From: Bacteroidota bacterium
GTDB lineage: Bacteria; Bacteroidota; Bacteroidia; Bacteroidales; Prolixibacteraceae
Length of the DNA stretch: 5,435 nucleotides
Assembly: GCA_030706665.1 (NCBI GenBank)
Contig: JAUZOB010000234.1
Span: 1-5,435, forward strand
Direction: 5' to 3'
Shown in pieces: positions 1 through 5,435 of the stretch. A program made the position numbers and the translations under genes. The notes under the pieces were generated by a model that was not told where the DNA came from, did not search any database, and worked only from the letters and a program-made list of their open reading frames with translations. Position 1 is the first letter of the stretch. The number at the start of each line of letters is the position of its first letter.

Positions 1-1
1 A

Positions 2-1054
2 GATGTATCCGAATCGATTATTAATTTTTACCGGTTTTGGCTTTTCTGGAATATTTTCGGCTTCATATATGGTCTGTTTGTCGCGAAGGATTACTTTGAC
101 TGGAAATTTCTTTTCCTATCCTCTTTCTCATTTTCTTTAATTCCCCTGGCATTCTTTTTCGGCAAAAATATTCCGATTGCTCTAAATATATTTCGTTTTG
201 TATTGAAATATCTATTCCCTTTTGGTTTTCTGTTGATTCCCTTAACCTTTATTACAAACGAGGAATTATATTCAAGGATCATGATTCCGGTCAGTTTATT
301 CATTCTGTTTATTCCCTATCTAAAAACCAAATGGAAGATATTAATCGTTCTGGTCATGTTAATATCTATTCTAATGGTTATAGATTTCCGCACCAACATT
401 ATAAAAATCGGAGTCTCCCTGGGACTATTGTCACTTTACTATTTTAAAGATTTTATCAGGCAATACTGGCTTCGTGCGATTCATATATTAATGTTTATTA
501 CCCCTCTGACATTATTCACCATAGGAATTTGGGGCAATTATGACATCTTTGCGAACCTGGCGGAAAAAGAAAATTACACGATCACGGACGATAAAGGAAC
601 AGATGAGAATTTGTTTAGCGACACCAGATCCTTTTTATATTCGGAAGTATTATCGACACTCAAAGGGAACGGAAACTGGTTCATTGGTGAAAGCTCCGCC
701 GGAAGCTACCATACCGATTGGTTTTATGATGAGGGAGGTGCCATTAACGACAAACGTTATGAAAGTGAAGTAGGAATTTTAAATATTCTTTTAAGAAACG
801 GGATTGTAGGCGTTATCATCTATTCGCTCCTCCTGTTTACCGTTTCATACATCGCAATAAATCGTTCCAACAATCAACTGGCTAAGATACTTGGGCTTTA
901 TATTGCCTTTCACTGGGCACTATCATTCATAGAAGAATACACACAATATGACTTAAACTTCTATTTTCTATGGTTAGTCATCGGATTGGTGAGCACTTCG
1001 TCCTTTAGAAGCATTAATGACAGGGCAATAAGCTATTTTTTAAGACGCATATGA
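2..1054 (+). CDS. O-antigen polymerase/ligase-like polytopic membrane protein (Wzy/WaaL type), 5' end outside window
   Basis: The reading frame is open from base 2 to the TGA at 1052-1054, giving 350 visible residues with no convincing start, so the gene begins upstream. A TTG at 203 is only an internal leucine codon: the 67 codons before it are equally hydrophobic and in frame. The protein has many hydrophobic segments (roughly fragment residues 12-28, 36-54, 66-84, 93-107, 112-127, 135-148, 160-178), then a polar, acidic, probably extracytoplasmic loop (about 179-260) containing DTRSFLYSE. After that come ESEVGILNILLRNGIVGVI and two or three more membrane segments. An arginine in DFRTN follows one helix. 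A large loop followed by E..ILN.LLRNGIVG is typical of the O-antigen polymerase/ligase superfamily, which joins lipid-linked glycan units on the outer face of the inner membrane. These proteins usually run 400-450 residues, so about 50-100 may be missing. Polymerase is more likely than ligase given three or more adjacent glycosyltransferases, but sequence alone cannot separate them. Confidence 0.75.
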   Translation, partial: DVSESIINFYRFWLFWNIFGFIYGLFVAKDYFDWKFLFLSSFSFSLIPLAFFFGKNIPIALNIFRFVLKYLFPFGFLLIPLTFITNEELYSRIMIPVSLFILFIPYLKTKWKILIVLVMLISILMVIDFRTNIIKIGVSLGLLSLYYFKDFIRQYWLRAIHILMFITPLTLFTIGIWGNYDIFANLAEKENYTITDDKGTDENLFSDTRSFLYSEVLSTLKGNGNWFIGESSAGSYHTDWFYDEGGAINDKRYESEVGILNILLRNGIVGVIIYSLLLFTVSYIAINRSNNQLAKILGLYIAFHWALSFIEEYTQYDLNFYFLWLVIGLVSTSSFRSINDRAISYFLRRI

Positions 1055-1890
1055 ATAAGTCCGTCGCTGTTTTAATCACCTGTCATAACCGTCGGGAAAA
1101 AACATTAGCCTGTATAAAAGCATTATTGAATTCTTCCTGGGATGAGAAATACCTGGTGGATGTATTTCTCGTTGATGACGGGTCGACGGATCAGACAACA
1201 GATGCTGTGAAGGAAAAATTTCCGCGGGTAAATATCCTTCATGGGGATGGAACCCTCTATTGGAATCAGGGGATGAGACTTGCATGGGAATCAGCCTCTG
1301 CTTTTAATTCTTATGACTACTATTTATGGCTAAACGACGATACGCTCCTTAAAACCGATTCGTTGTCTGTTCTTCTGAGCAGTTCAGAATCAAAACAAAA
1401 TCGGGCAATTATATGCGGTTCAACTGCTTCTGCAATGACTGGGATGGTTAATTACGGGGGATGGGAGCAACGCAGAAAAATTATAATCGAGCCCAATGGT
1501 TCTTTACAATCCTGTGACTTTTTTAACGGGAATTGTGTTTTAATCCCCCAATCGGTATTCAACAAAGTTGGGAACCTGGACCCTCACTTCAAACATGCTT
1601 TCGGCGATTTTGACTATGGATTGAGAGCCCGAAAATTAGGGATCGAGATCTATATTGCTCCGACTATCATCGGATTTTGTGAAGATCATGATTTAGTTCC
1701 GGAATGGAGGTCAATGCAGGTTAATCTCAGGATGAGATTAATCGGGTTATATTCGCCTCTGGGATGCAATCCTTTTGAATTCTGGAGATATGACAGGACT
1801 CATCATGGTCTCATGAGTTCTGTCGTTCATTTTGTTTCACTCCATTTAAGAGCGATCTTCCCTTCTCTTTGGCAAGATTCCGGTAAATAG
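1051..1890 (+). CDS. Family 2 glycosyltransferase (COG1216-like, rhamnosyltransferase-type fold)
   Basis: A 279-residue GT-A enzyme expected to move a sugar from a nucleotide donor to a growing lipid-linked glycan at the cytoplasmic membrane face. Motifs in order: ITCHNRREKT at 9-18 (first strand and nucleotide-binding turn), VDDGSTD at 41-47, GDGTLYWNQGMRLAW at 65-79 (the G-N-x-G/R-A segment in this subgroup), LNDDT at 94-98 as the metal-binding DxD equivalent, FNGNCVLIP at 158-166, and GNLDPHFKHAFGDFDYGLRARKLG at 174-197. In the last segment D186/D188 stand where the family has its catalytic ED.D group. The length fits the family and no transmembrane helix is seen. The start overlaps the previous stop as ATGA, suggesting translational coupling; the upstream bases lack a Shine-Dalgarno sequence. 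Donor and linkage cannot be read from sequence. Similarity to rhamnosyltransferase-type GT2 proteins is a family impression only. Confidence 0.9.
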   Translation: MNKSVAVLITCHNRREKTLACIKALLNSSWDEKYLVDVFLVDDGSTDQTTDAVKEKFPRVNILHGDGTLYWNQGMRLAWESASAFNSYDYYLWLNDDTLLKTDSLSVLLSSSESKQNRAIICGSTASAMTGMVNYGGWEQRRKIIIEPNGSLQSCDFFNGNCVLIPQSVFNKVGNLDPHFKHAFGDFDYGLRARKLGIEIYIAPTIIGFCEDHDLVPEWRSMQVNLRMRLIGLYSPLGCNPFEFWRYDRTHHGLMSSVVHFVSLHLRAIFPSLWQDSGK

Positions 1891-1900
1891 AGATTCGTTT

Positions 1901-3025
1901 ATGGATAAATCGAAAAAAGTTTTGGTTATTCAGCCCTATTTGGCCCCCTACCGAATTGATGTATACAATCAATTGTCCAATTTTTTTGAACTCAAGGTAT
2001 TGTATTGGTACCACCAGGCCCCTGAACAGAACTTCAATTTAGAAATTCTAAAAAAGAGAAGTCTGTTCAATTATGAGCACCTCAACAATGGTTTTACCAT
2101 TAAGAAAAGAGTGATCAAATTTGATATCTTAAGGAAGATCCGGAAATTCAAGCCATCTGTAATTATTTGTCATGAGTATGGGTTCTTTACCCTTATTCCA
2201 ATCTTATTGAGCAAATGGTATAAATATAAGGTCATCATAAACACAGATGACAATCAGGATATGCTGAATATGACCTATGGATTAAGGCTGCTGTCCAGAA
2301 ATTACTGTCTGAAAAGATCTGCCGGATTTATTTCGATTAATCCACATGTTCAGGAACAGCTAAACAAGGGATATCCATCCATTAGAAATAATTCGGTTTG
2401 CTATCCGATTCTGCAAGATGAAAAATATCTGGTTCAGGAATTGAAATCATCTATTGAGATCTCGAAAAAACTTTTTTCCGGATACAATCTGAAAGAAAAG
2501 AAAATTCTTCTCTTTGTCGGCAGATTGTCCAAAGTCAAAGGGATTGACCTCTTGATCGATGCCTTTTATGAGCTGGTTAAATCAAATAACGATCTGATCC
2601 TGGTTTTAGTAGGAGAAGGTGAAGAAAGAACAATGTTAGAAGAAAGAGTAAAAACTCGGGACATAGAAAAACAAGTCATATTTCCAGGCAGGACCGATGG
2701 GAAGAATTTGTATGCCTGGTACAATATCGGACAGGTTTTTATTCTGCCAAGTCGATTCGAACCTTTTGGCGCAGTGGTAAATGAGGCGTTAATATCCGGG
2801 AATTATGTCATTGCAAGCAGTAAGGTAGGCGCCAATTTCCTGATCACTCCTGAAAACGGAGCCATTTTTGAGAATGAAAACACACCGTCTTTGATCCAAG
2901 CCATTAATTCGTTCATTCCCAAAATCAAGCCCCTTCATCAGATTAGTGAAATCAAAGAATCAAAATCGAGCCATTCCTTCGATCATTATACCCATTCTCT
3001 TATCAATTTTATATCCGATCAATAA
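1901..3025 (+). CDS. Family 4 glycosyltransferase (GT-B, retaining)
   Basis: A 374-residue two-domain GT-B enzyme. The N-terminal acceptor domain opens with VLVIQPYLAPYRIDVYNQL (7-25), the P.YR..VY..L start common in GT4 proteins, and continues with an ISINPHVQEQL segment. The C-terminal donor domain shows FVGRLSKVKGIDLLIDAF, where R208 and K213 match the pair that holds the donor diphosphate. It then has LVGEGEER, IFPGR, and the E-x7-E motif EPFGAVVNE (E287 and E295) that contacts the donor sugar and ribose in this family. All family hallmarks are intact, so the enzyme should be active. It starts 10 bp after the GT2 stop and ends 2 bp before the next gene, inside the operon. No Shine-Dalgarno sequence precedes the ATG. 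Its likely job is adding one sugar, with retention of configuration, to the lipid-linked repeat unit; the sugar is unknown. Confidence 0.92.
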   Translation: MDKSKKVLVIQPYLAPYRIDVYNQLSNFFELKVLYWYHQAPEQNFNLEILKKRSLFNYEHLNNGFTIKKRVIKFDILRKIRKFKPSVIICHEYGFFTLIPILLSKWYKYKVIINTDDNQDMLNMTYGLRLLSRNYCLKRSAGFISINPHVQEQLNKGYPSIRNNSVCYPILQDEKYLVQELKSSIEISKKLFSGYNLKEKKILLFVGRLSKVKGIDLLIDAFYELVKSNNDLILVLVGEGEERTMLEERVKTRDIEKQVIFPGRTDGKNLYAWYNIGQVFILPSRFEPFGAVVNEALISGNYVIASSKVGANFLITPENGAIFENENTPSLIQAINSFIPKIKPLHQISEIKESKSSHSFDHYTHSLINFISDQ

Positions 3026-3027
3026 AG

Positions 3028-4254
3028 ATGAATGTCTTAATTTCGGCCTATGCGGTCTGTCCTGGCAAAGGTTCCGAACCTGGTGTCGGATGGAATTGGG
3101 CGATTCAAATTGCTAAATACCACAAAGTCTTTGTGATTACGGAAGCTGAATTTGAACCGGAGATTCAAAAAGCGTTAACAACGCTTCCTCAAAAAAACAA
3201 TCTTCGGTTTTATCACATTGACATTGGGGAAAAGGCTAGAAAGATGTGTTGGAACCAGGGAGACTGGCGCTTTTACTATTATTATCACCTGTGGCAAAAA
3301 AAAGCTTTGATAAAAGCCAGAGAGATTTGTCAAACCGAACCTATCGACATTTTACATCACCTGAATATGATCGGTTATCGGGAACCTGGTCTATTGTGGA
3401 AAATCAGGGATATCCCCTTTGTCTGGGGTCCTGTTGGCGGTTTTGGAACCATATCTTCATCTTTCCTTTCTATTTATAAGCCGAGAGAGGCCGCGAAGCA
3501 ACTCATCAAGAATATTATAAATAAGATTCAAATATTTCAACCGAACGTATGGAATGCCATCAAAAAAGCAAATTTGATTTTAGCCGCCAATAGTATTGCA
3601 AAAAGGAATTTACAACGATTTCGTCGGGATGAAGTCAGGTTGCTTAATGAAACAAATACATTCCCAAACTTCATAAGCAATAGGTCGGACAAACACACTG
3701 AAGATATTCTAAAAATATTATGGATAGGAAGAAACATTCCCAATAAAGCTTTAACTATTGCCTTAGAAGTAATGCCCTGTCTAAAAGATCTTAAAATCAG
3801 ATTGGATATTGTTGGCATTGATTCTAAAGATATAAACTTCAAAAAAAAGAAGGAATTAAAGAATGTATTCTTTCATTCCTGGATGCCCCATAATGATGTT
3901 CAACAACTTTTATCTGACAGTCATCTTCTTTTATTTACCAGCCTTTTTGAAGGAACTCCACATGTTGTTTTAGAAGCACTGTCCAATGGAGTTCCAATAT
4001 TGTGCCATGATATATATGGACAGGGAGATGTAATCAATGATTCATGCGGAATAAAAATTCCGTTTGAAAACCCTAAAGCCAGTATCCGGGGGTTTACCGA
4101 ATCCATTCTAAAATTATATAACGACAGAGAATTGTTGAAAAAACTATCCTTTGGAGCCACTAAACGTGCCAGGGAAATTACTTGGGAAACAAAGGCAGAA
4201 CAACTCATATCACTCTATAATCAACTTACAGAGAATACGTTTAAGCCTAATTAA
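3028..4254 (+). CDS. Family 4 glycosyltransferase of the GSEPGVGWNW subgroup
   Basis: A 408-residue GT-B enzyme clearly different from its GT4 neighbour. The N-terminus has ISAYAVCPGKGSEPGVGWNW (5-24), a glycine-rich loop that marks a subgroup frequent in polysaccharide clusters. It is followed by a tyrosine-rich segment (DWRFYYYYHLW, about 79-89), a DILHHLNMIGYREPGLLW stretch, and PFVWGPVGGFG, all typical of this subgroup. The donor domain has ILWIGRNIPNKAL, where R235 and K240 are the expected diphosphate contacts, then a HSWMPHNDVQQLL helix and EGTPHVVLE, giving the E-x7-E pair E308/E316. The ATG lies 2 bp after the preceding stop with no Shine-Dalgarno sequence, so translation probably depends on termination of the upstream gene. 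The C-terminal half looks richer in A/T than the flanking genes and has an 8-A run at 3841-3848, without frame disruption. Donor and acceptor are not predictable from the sequence. Confidence 0.92.
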   Translation: MNVLISAYAVCPGKGSEPGVGWNWAIQIAKYHKVFVITEAEFEPEIQKALTTLPQKNNLRFYHIDIGEKARKMCWNQGDWRFYYYYHLWQKKALIKAREICQTEPIDILHHLNMIGYREPGLLWKIRDIPFVWGPVGGFGTISSSFLSIYKPREAAKQLIKNIINKIQIFQPNVWNAIKKANLILAANSIAKRNLQRFRRDEVRLLNETNTFPNFISNRSDKHTEDILKILWIGRNIPNKALTIALEVMPCLKDLKIRLDIVGIDSKDINFKKKKELKNVFFHSWMPHNDVQQLLSDSHLLLFTSLFEGTPHVVLEALSNGVPILCHDIYGQGDVINDSCGIKIPFENPKASIRGFTESILKLYNDRELLKKLSFGATKRAREITWETKAEQLISLYNQLTENTFKPN

Positions 4255-4277
4255 AACGATAAGTCAACATAACTTCC

Positions 4278-5009
4278 ATGCAATTCAGACTCTCAATCCT
4301 TGACTTATACAACCGGGAACTAAAGCAAATTAAGGAGCAAAGAGCGTTGATCAATACCATCAATGCTCATTCTTACAATATAGCCCAAAGGGATAAGGAA
4401 TTTCAGCTTGCACTTCAAAATTGCGATATCTTATTACCCGACGGAATTGGTGTCGTCTGGGCCCTAAGACTAATAACCGGAAAGAAAATAAAAAAAATTG
4501 CCGGTAGTGATTTGTTTAATTGGGAGATGGAGCGATTAGATCGAACAGGAGGGAAATGCTTCTTCCTGGGAAGTAACGAATCAACATTGGCGAAAATACA
4601 AAAGCGGATTCAAAATGACTTTCGGAATGTCAAAGTAAAAACCTATGCCCCCACCTATAGACACACCTTTTTGCCGGAAGAAAATGCCAGAATGATTCAT
4701 ACTGTAAATTCTTTCGCTCCGGATGTATTGTTTATAGGAATGACAGCCCCCAAACAGGAAAAATGGGCTTACAAGCATTATCACCAGCTTAACGCCGGTC
4801 ATATCTGCAGCATTGGAGCCGTATTTGACTTTTACGCAGGAACTGTAAAACGAGCTCCAAAATTCCTGATCGACCATGGACTCGAATGGTCATATCGGTT
4901 ACTCAAAGAACCACGCAGAATGTGGCGTCGTTATCTTATTGGAATTATTAAATTTACCTTCTATATTACCAAAGAAAAGTTTTTCCACATTTATTTTCGG
5001 AAGCAATAA
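4278..5009 (+). CDS. WecG/TagA/CpsF family glycosyltransferase (GT26)
   Basis: A 243-residue protein of the usual family length. These enzymes transfer a sugar (ManNAc, ManNAcA or glucose in characterised members such as TagA, WecG and GumM) onto an undecaprenyl-diphosphate-linked first sugar, making the lipid-linked disaccharide. The sequence shows INTINAHSYNIA (25-36), CDILLPDGIGVVWALRL (49-65) with D55 at the position of the catalytic aspartate proposed for TagA, IAGSDLF (74-80), FFLGS (95-99), PDVLFIGMTAPKQEKW (148-163), and IGAVFDFYAGTVKRAP (179-194). The C-terminal appendage GLEWSYRLLKEPRRMWRRY (201-219) plus a hydrophobic, basic tail is the part thought to seat the enzyme on the membrane. 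The position before IAGSD that is often arginine is lysine here (K73), a conservative change. An in-frame TAA at 4260-4262 rules out an earlier start. It follows the GT4 gene by 23 bp without a Shine-Dalgarno sequence and is the last gene of the visible unit. Which sugar it adds is unknown. Confidence 0.93.
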   Translation: MQFRLSILDLYNRELKQIKEQRALINTINAHSYNIAQRDKEFQLALQNCDILLPDGIGVVWALRLITGKKIKKIAGSDLFNWEMERLDRTGGKCFFLGSNESTLAKIQKRIQNDFRNVKVKTYAPTYRHTFLPEENARMIHTVNSFAPDVLFIGMTAPKQEKWAYKHYHQLNAGHICSIGAVFDFYAGTVKRAPKFLIDHGLEWSYRLLKEPRRMWRRYLIGIIKFTFYITKEKFFHIYFRKQ

Positions 5010-5028
5010 AGTGTGATTGTTCCCGAAA
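4995..5028 (+). terminator. Hairpin across the stop codon of the GT26 gene, possible transcription terminator
   Basis: TTTCGG at 4995-5000 pairs perfectly with CCGAAA at 5023-5028. After one A-C mismatch the stem continues AGCAAT (5002-5007) against ATTGTT (5016-5021) with one G-U pair, leaving an 8-base loop. That is 12 pairs in 13 positions. The stop codon TAA (5007-5009) lies at the top of the stem and in the loop. It is placed where the operon should end, but no clean U tract follows (the next bases are TTCCATCG), so a classical intrinsic terminator is not assured. It could instead protect the 3' end of the mRNA. Confidence 0.4.
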
Positions 5029-5238
5029 TTCCATCGTCTATCCTTTTCTCGTTGCAAATTATATTCTTCAGAAAATTCTCTTCCCGTCCTTCTTCATTCA
5101 TCACTCCCCTCTACTTCTTAAAAATTTACCCTACAACTCCACGATCGATTTCCCCTTGTTAAAAAATTAATTCCCGTTATACCCTACATGAGGGAAATAA
5201 ACCTTTGCCTACTGCTTAAAAACATTGTTTAAACTCTA

Positions 5239-5279
5239 ACATTCCAATGTGATATAGTGTATACTGTTATACAACTCAC
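5239..5279. repeat. Two adjacent inverted repeats with an embedded TATACT
   Basis: ACATT-CC-AATGT (5239-5250) is a perfect short palindrome. It is followed by GTGTATA-CTGT-TATAC-A-AC (5257-5275), where 7 bases on the left pair with 7 on the right around a single bulged A. GTGA (5249-5252) and TCAC (5276-5279) extend this second element past a 4-base bulge. Placed in an intergenic region near possible -10 hexamers, these could be operator half-sites or an RNA hairpin. AT-rich DNA gives such matches by chance fairly often, so the role is uncertain. Confidence 0.35.
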
Positions 5280-5286
5280 GGGGATT

Positions 5287-5300
5287 GCTATACTCATTTG
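5287..5300 (+). promoter_or_regulatory. Possible promoter elements for a downstream gene
   Basis: Two alternative readings exist. TGCTATACT at 5286-5294 (TG at 5286-5287) matches an extended -10 element of the general sigma-70 type, but no good -35 is seen 16-18 bp upstream. Alternatively TTTG at 5297-5300 followed, after 21 bases, by TCACTTTG at 5322-5329 resembles the Bacteroidota arrangement TTTG ... TAnnTTTG with one mismatch in the -7 element. Neither is strong, and the gene they would serve lies outside the window. Confidence 0.2.
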
Positions 5301-5363
5301 TTTCGCCTGTTTTCGGGAAAATCACTTTGTCCTCAATCCATGGTGGGACTGAGGAGGCGAAGC
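5300..5363 (+). ncRNA. Candidate three-way-junction structured RNA or leader element
   Basis: An outer stem pairs GTTTCGCC (5300-5307) with GGCGAAGC (5356-5363), 8 pairs including one G-U. Inside it, TCCTCA-A-TCC (5330-5339) pairs with GGA-C-TGAGGA (5346-5355), 9 pairs with one A-C mismatch and a 6-base loop, abutting the outer stem on the 3' side. A weaker hairpin, TTTT-CGGG-AAAA (5310-5321), occupies the 5' side. The whole could fold as a compact three-way junction. I do not recognise it as a known riboswitch or RNA family. It may be a cis-regulatory leader for a gene to the right, or a chance fold. Confidence 0.3.
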
Positions 5364-5402
5364 CGTAAAAATAGGATCCGATAGATACACTTCGAAACAC
5401 TT

Positions 5403-5427
5403 CCGGATTACCGGATCTGCGGATTAA
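5403..5427. repeat. Three CGGAT repeats with exact 8-bp period
   Basis: CGGAT occurs at 5404-5408, 5412-5416 and 5420-5424, each starting 8 bp after the last (units CGGATTAC, CGGATCTG, CGGATTAA). The inverse, ATCCG, occurs at 5376-5380. TCCGG-ATTA-CCGGA (5402-5415) is also a perfect palindrome formed from the first two units. A degenerate fourth unit (CGAAATAT, 5428-5435) reaches the window edge. Short spaced repeats like this can be protein-binding sites, but the array is cut off by the edge. Confidence 0.45.
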
Positions 5428-5435
5428 CGAAATAT

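Larger units (their letters stand above)
5010..5435. other. Non-coding region after the operon; no credible gene
   Basis: No frame on either strand carries a convincing reading frame here; the longest ATG-started + strand stretches I traced are about 14 codons (5188-5232 and 5340-5384), with no ribosome-binding site. The first part (about 5031-5160) is strikingly poor in G and rich in C and T on the + strand. The second part (about 5239-5435) holds several inverted repeats, two TATACT hexamers and a short direct-repeat cluster, listed separately. This looks like the 3' flank of the operon followed by a promoter/leader for a gene beyond the right edge, but that gene is not visible. Confidence 0.6.

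Noticed and set aside
203..205. TTG as the true start of the membrane protein
   Set aside because: The frame stays open and hydrophobic back to base 2, so this is an internal leucine codon in a gene cut by the window edge.
3537..3842. Minus-strand open frame of about 100 codons, and similar ones at 3921-4208 and 4581-4877
   Set aside because: They lie fully inside well-supported glycosyltransferase genes on the + strand and show no recognisable domain; they are antisense shadows.
3841..3849. A-AAA-AAG slippery heptamer and other 8-A runs (3296-3303, near 4490) as frameshift or phase-variation sites
   Set aside because: Each run encodes lysines in an intact reading frame with no overlapping useful -1 frame. 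Eight-base A runs are expected in lysine-rich AT-biased genes.
5188..5232. 14-codon leader-peptide-like frame with a leucine cluster
   Set aside because: No ribosome-binding site, no convincing attenuator pairing with it, and too short to stand out from chance.
5349..5369. Hammerhead-ribozyme-like core: CTGAGGA followed by GGC-GAA-GCC and GTAAA
   Set aside because: The first box matches CUGANGA, but the second conserved GAA is interrupted (GTAA), and no U-H cleavage site with flanking stems I and III can be paired around it. Probably coincidence.
5340..5384. 14-codon arginine-rich frame inside the candidate RNA fold
   Set aside because: The arginines follow from AGG/CGA codons in the G-rich stem strand; no ribosome-binding site and no sign of selection visible.
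5010..5435. Insertion sequence or MITE in the distal non-coding region
   Set aside because: No terminal inverted repeats flanking a unit, no target-site duplication and no transposase fragment could be found; the repeats present are short and local.

Overview
The window looks like the distal part of a surface-polysaccharide operon (exopolysaccharide, capsule or O-antigen type) on the + strand. It holds five co-directional genes packed almost without gaps, then about 430 bp of non-coding DNA. The organism is probably a member of the Bacteroidota or the wider FCB group. That rests on moderately AT-rich DNA, no convincing Shine-Dalgarno sequence before any of the four visible starts, and protein signatures I associate with that group. 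It is an inference; no marker gene is present to fix the taxon.

Layout: (1) positions 2-1054, the 3' part of a polytopic membrane protein resembling O-antigen polymerases/ligases (Wzy/WaaL type), open at the left edge; (2) 1051-1890, a family 2 glycosyltransferase joined to gene 1 by an ATGA overlap; (3) 1901-3025, a GT4 glycosyltransferase; (4) 3028-4254, a second, different GT4 glycosyltransferase with a GSEPGVGWNW N-terminus; (5) 4278-5009, a WecG/TagA/CpsF (GT26) glycosyltransferase. Gaps are -4, +10, +2 and +23 bp, so one transcript is likely. A hairpin spans the stop codon of gene 5 and may end the unit.

How they work together (inference): a lipid-linked first sugar, made by an initiating transferase outside the window, would be extended on the cytoplasmic face. 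The GT26 enzyme probably acts early (second sugar), and the GT2 and two GT4 enzymes add further sugars. After a flippase (not in the window) exports the unit, the membrane protein would polymerise or ligate it on the outer face of the inner membrane. Four glycosyltransferases plus an initiating enzyme would suit a repeat unit of about five sugars, if no others lie upstream.

The right-hand 426 bp has no credible gene. It contains a G-poor, C/T-rich stretch (about 5031-5160), several inverted repeats, a candidate three-way-junction RNA fold (5300-5363) and a short 8-bp-period repeat (CGGAT x3) at the window edge. I found no mobile element, CRISPR array, tRNA or rRNA. The genes themselves look like an ordinary polysaccharide cluster; the least explained sequence is this distal non-coding stretch.
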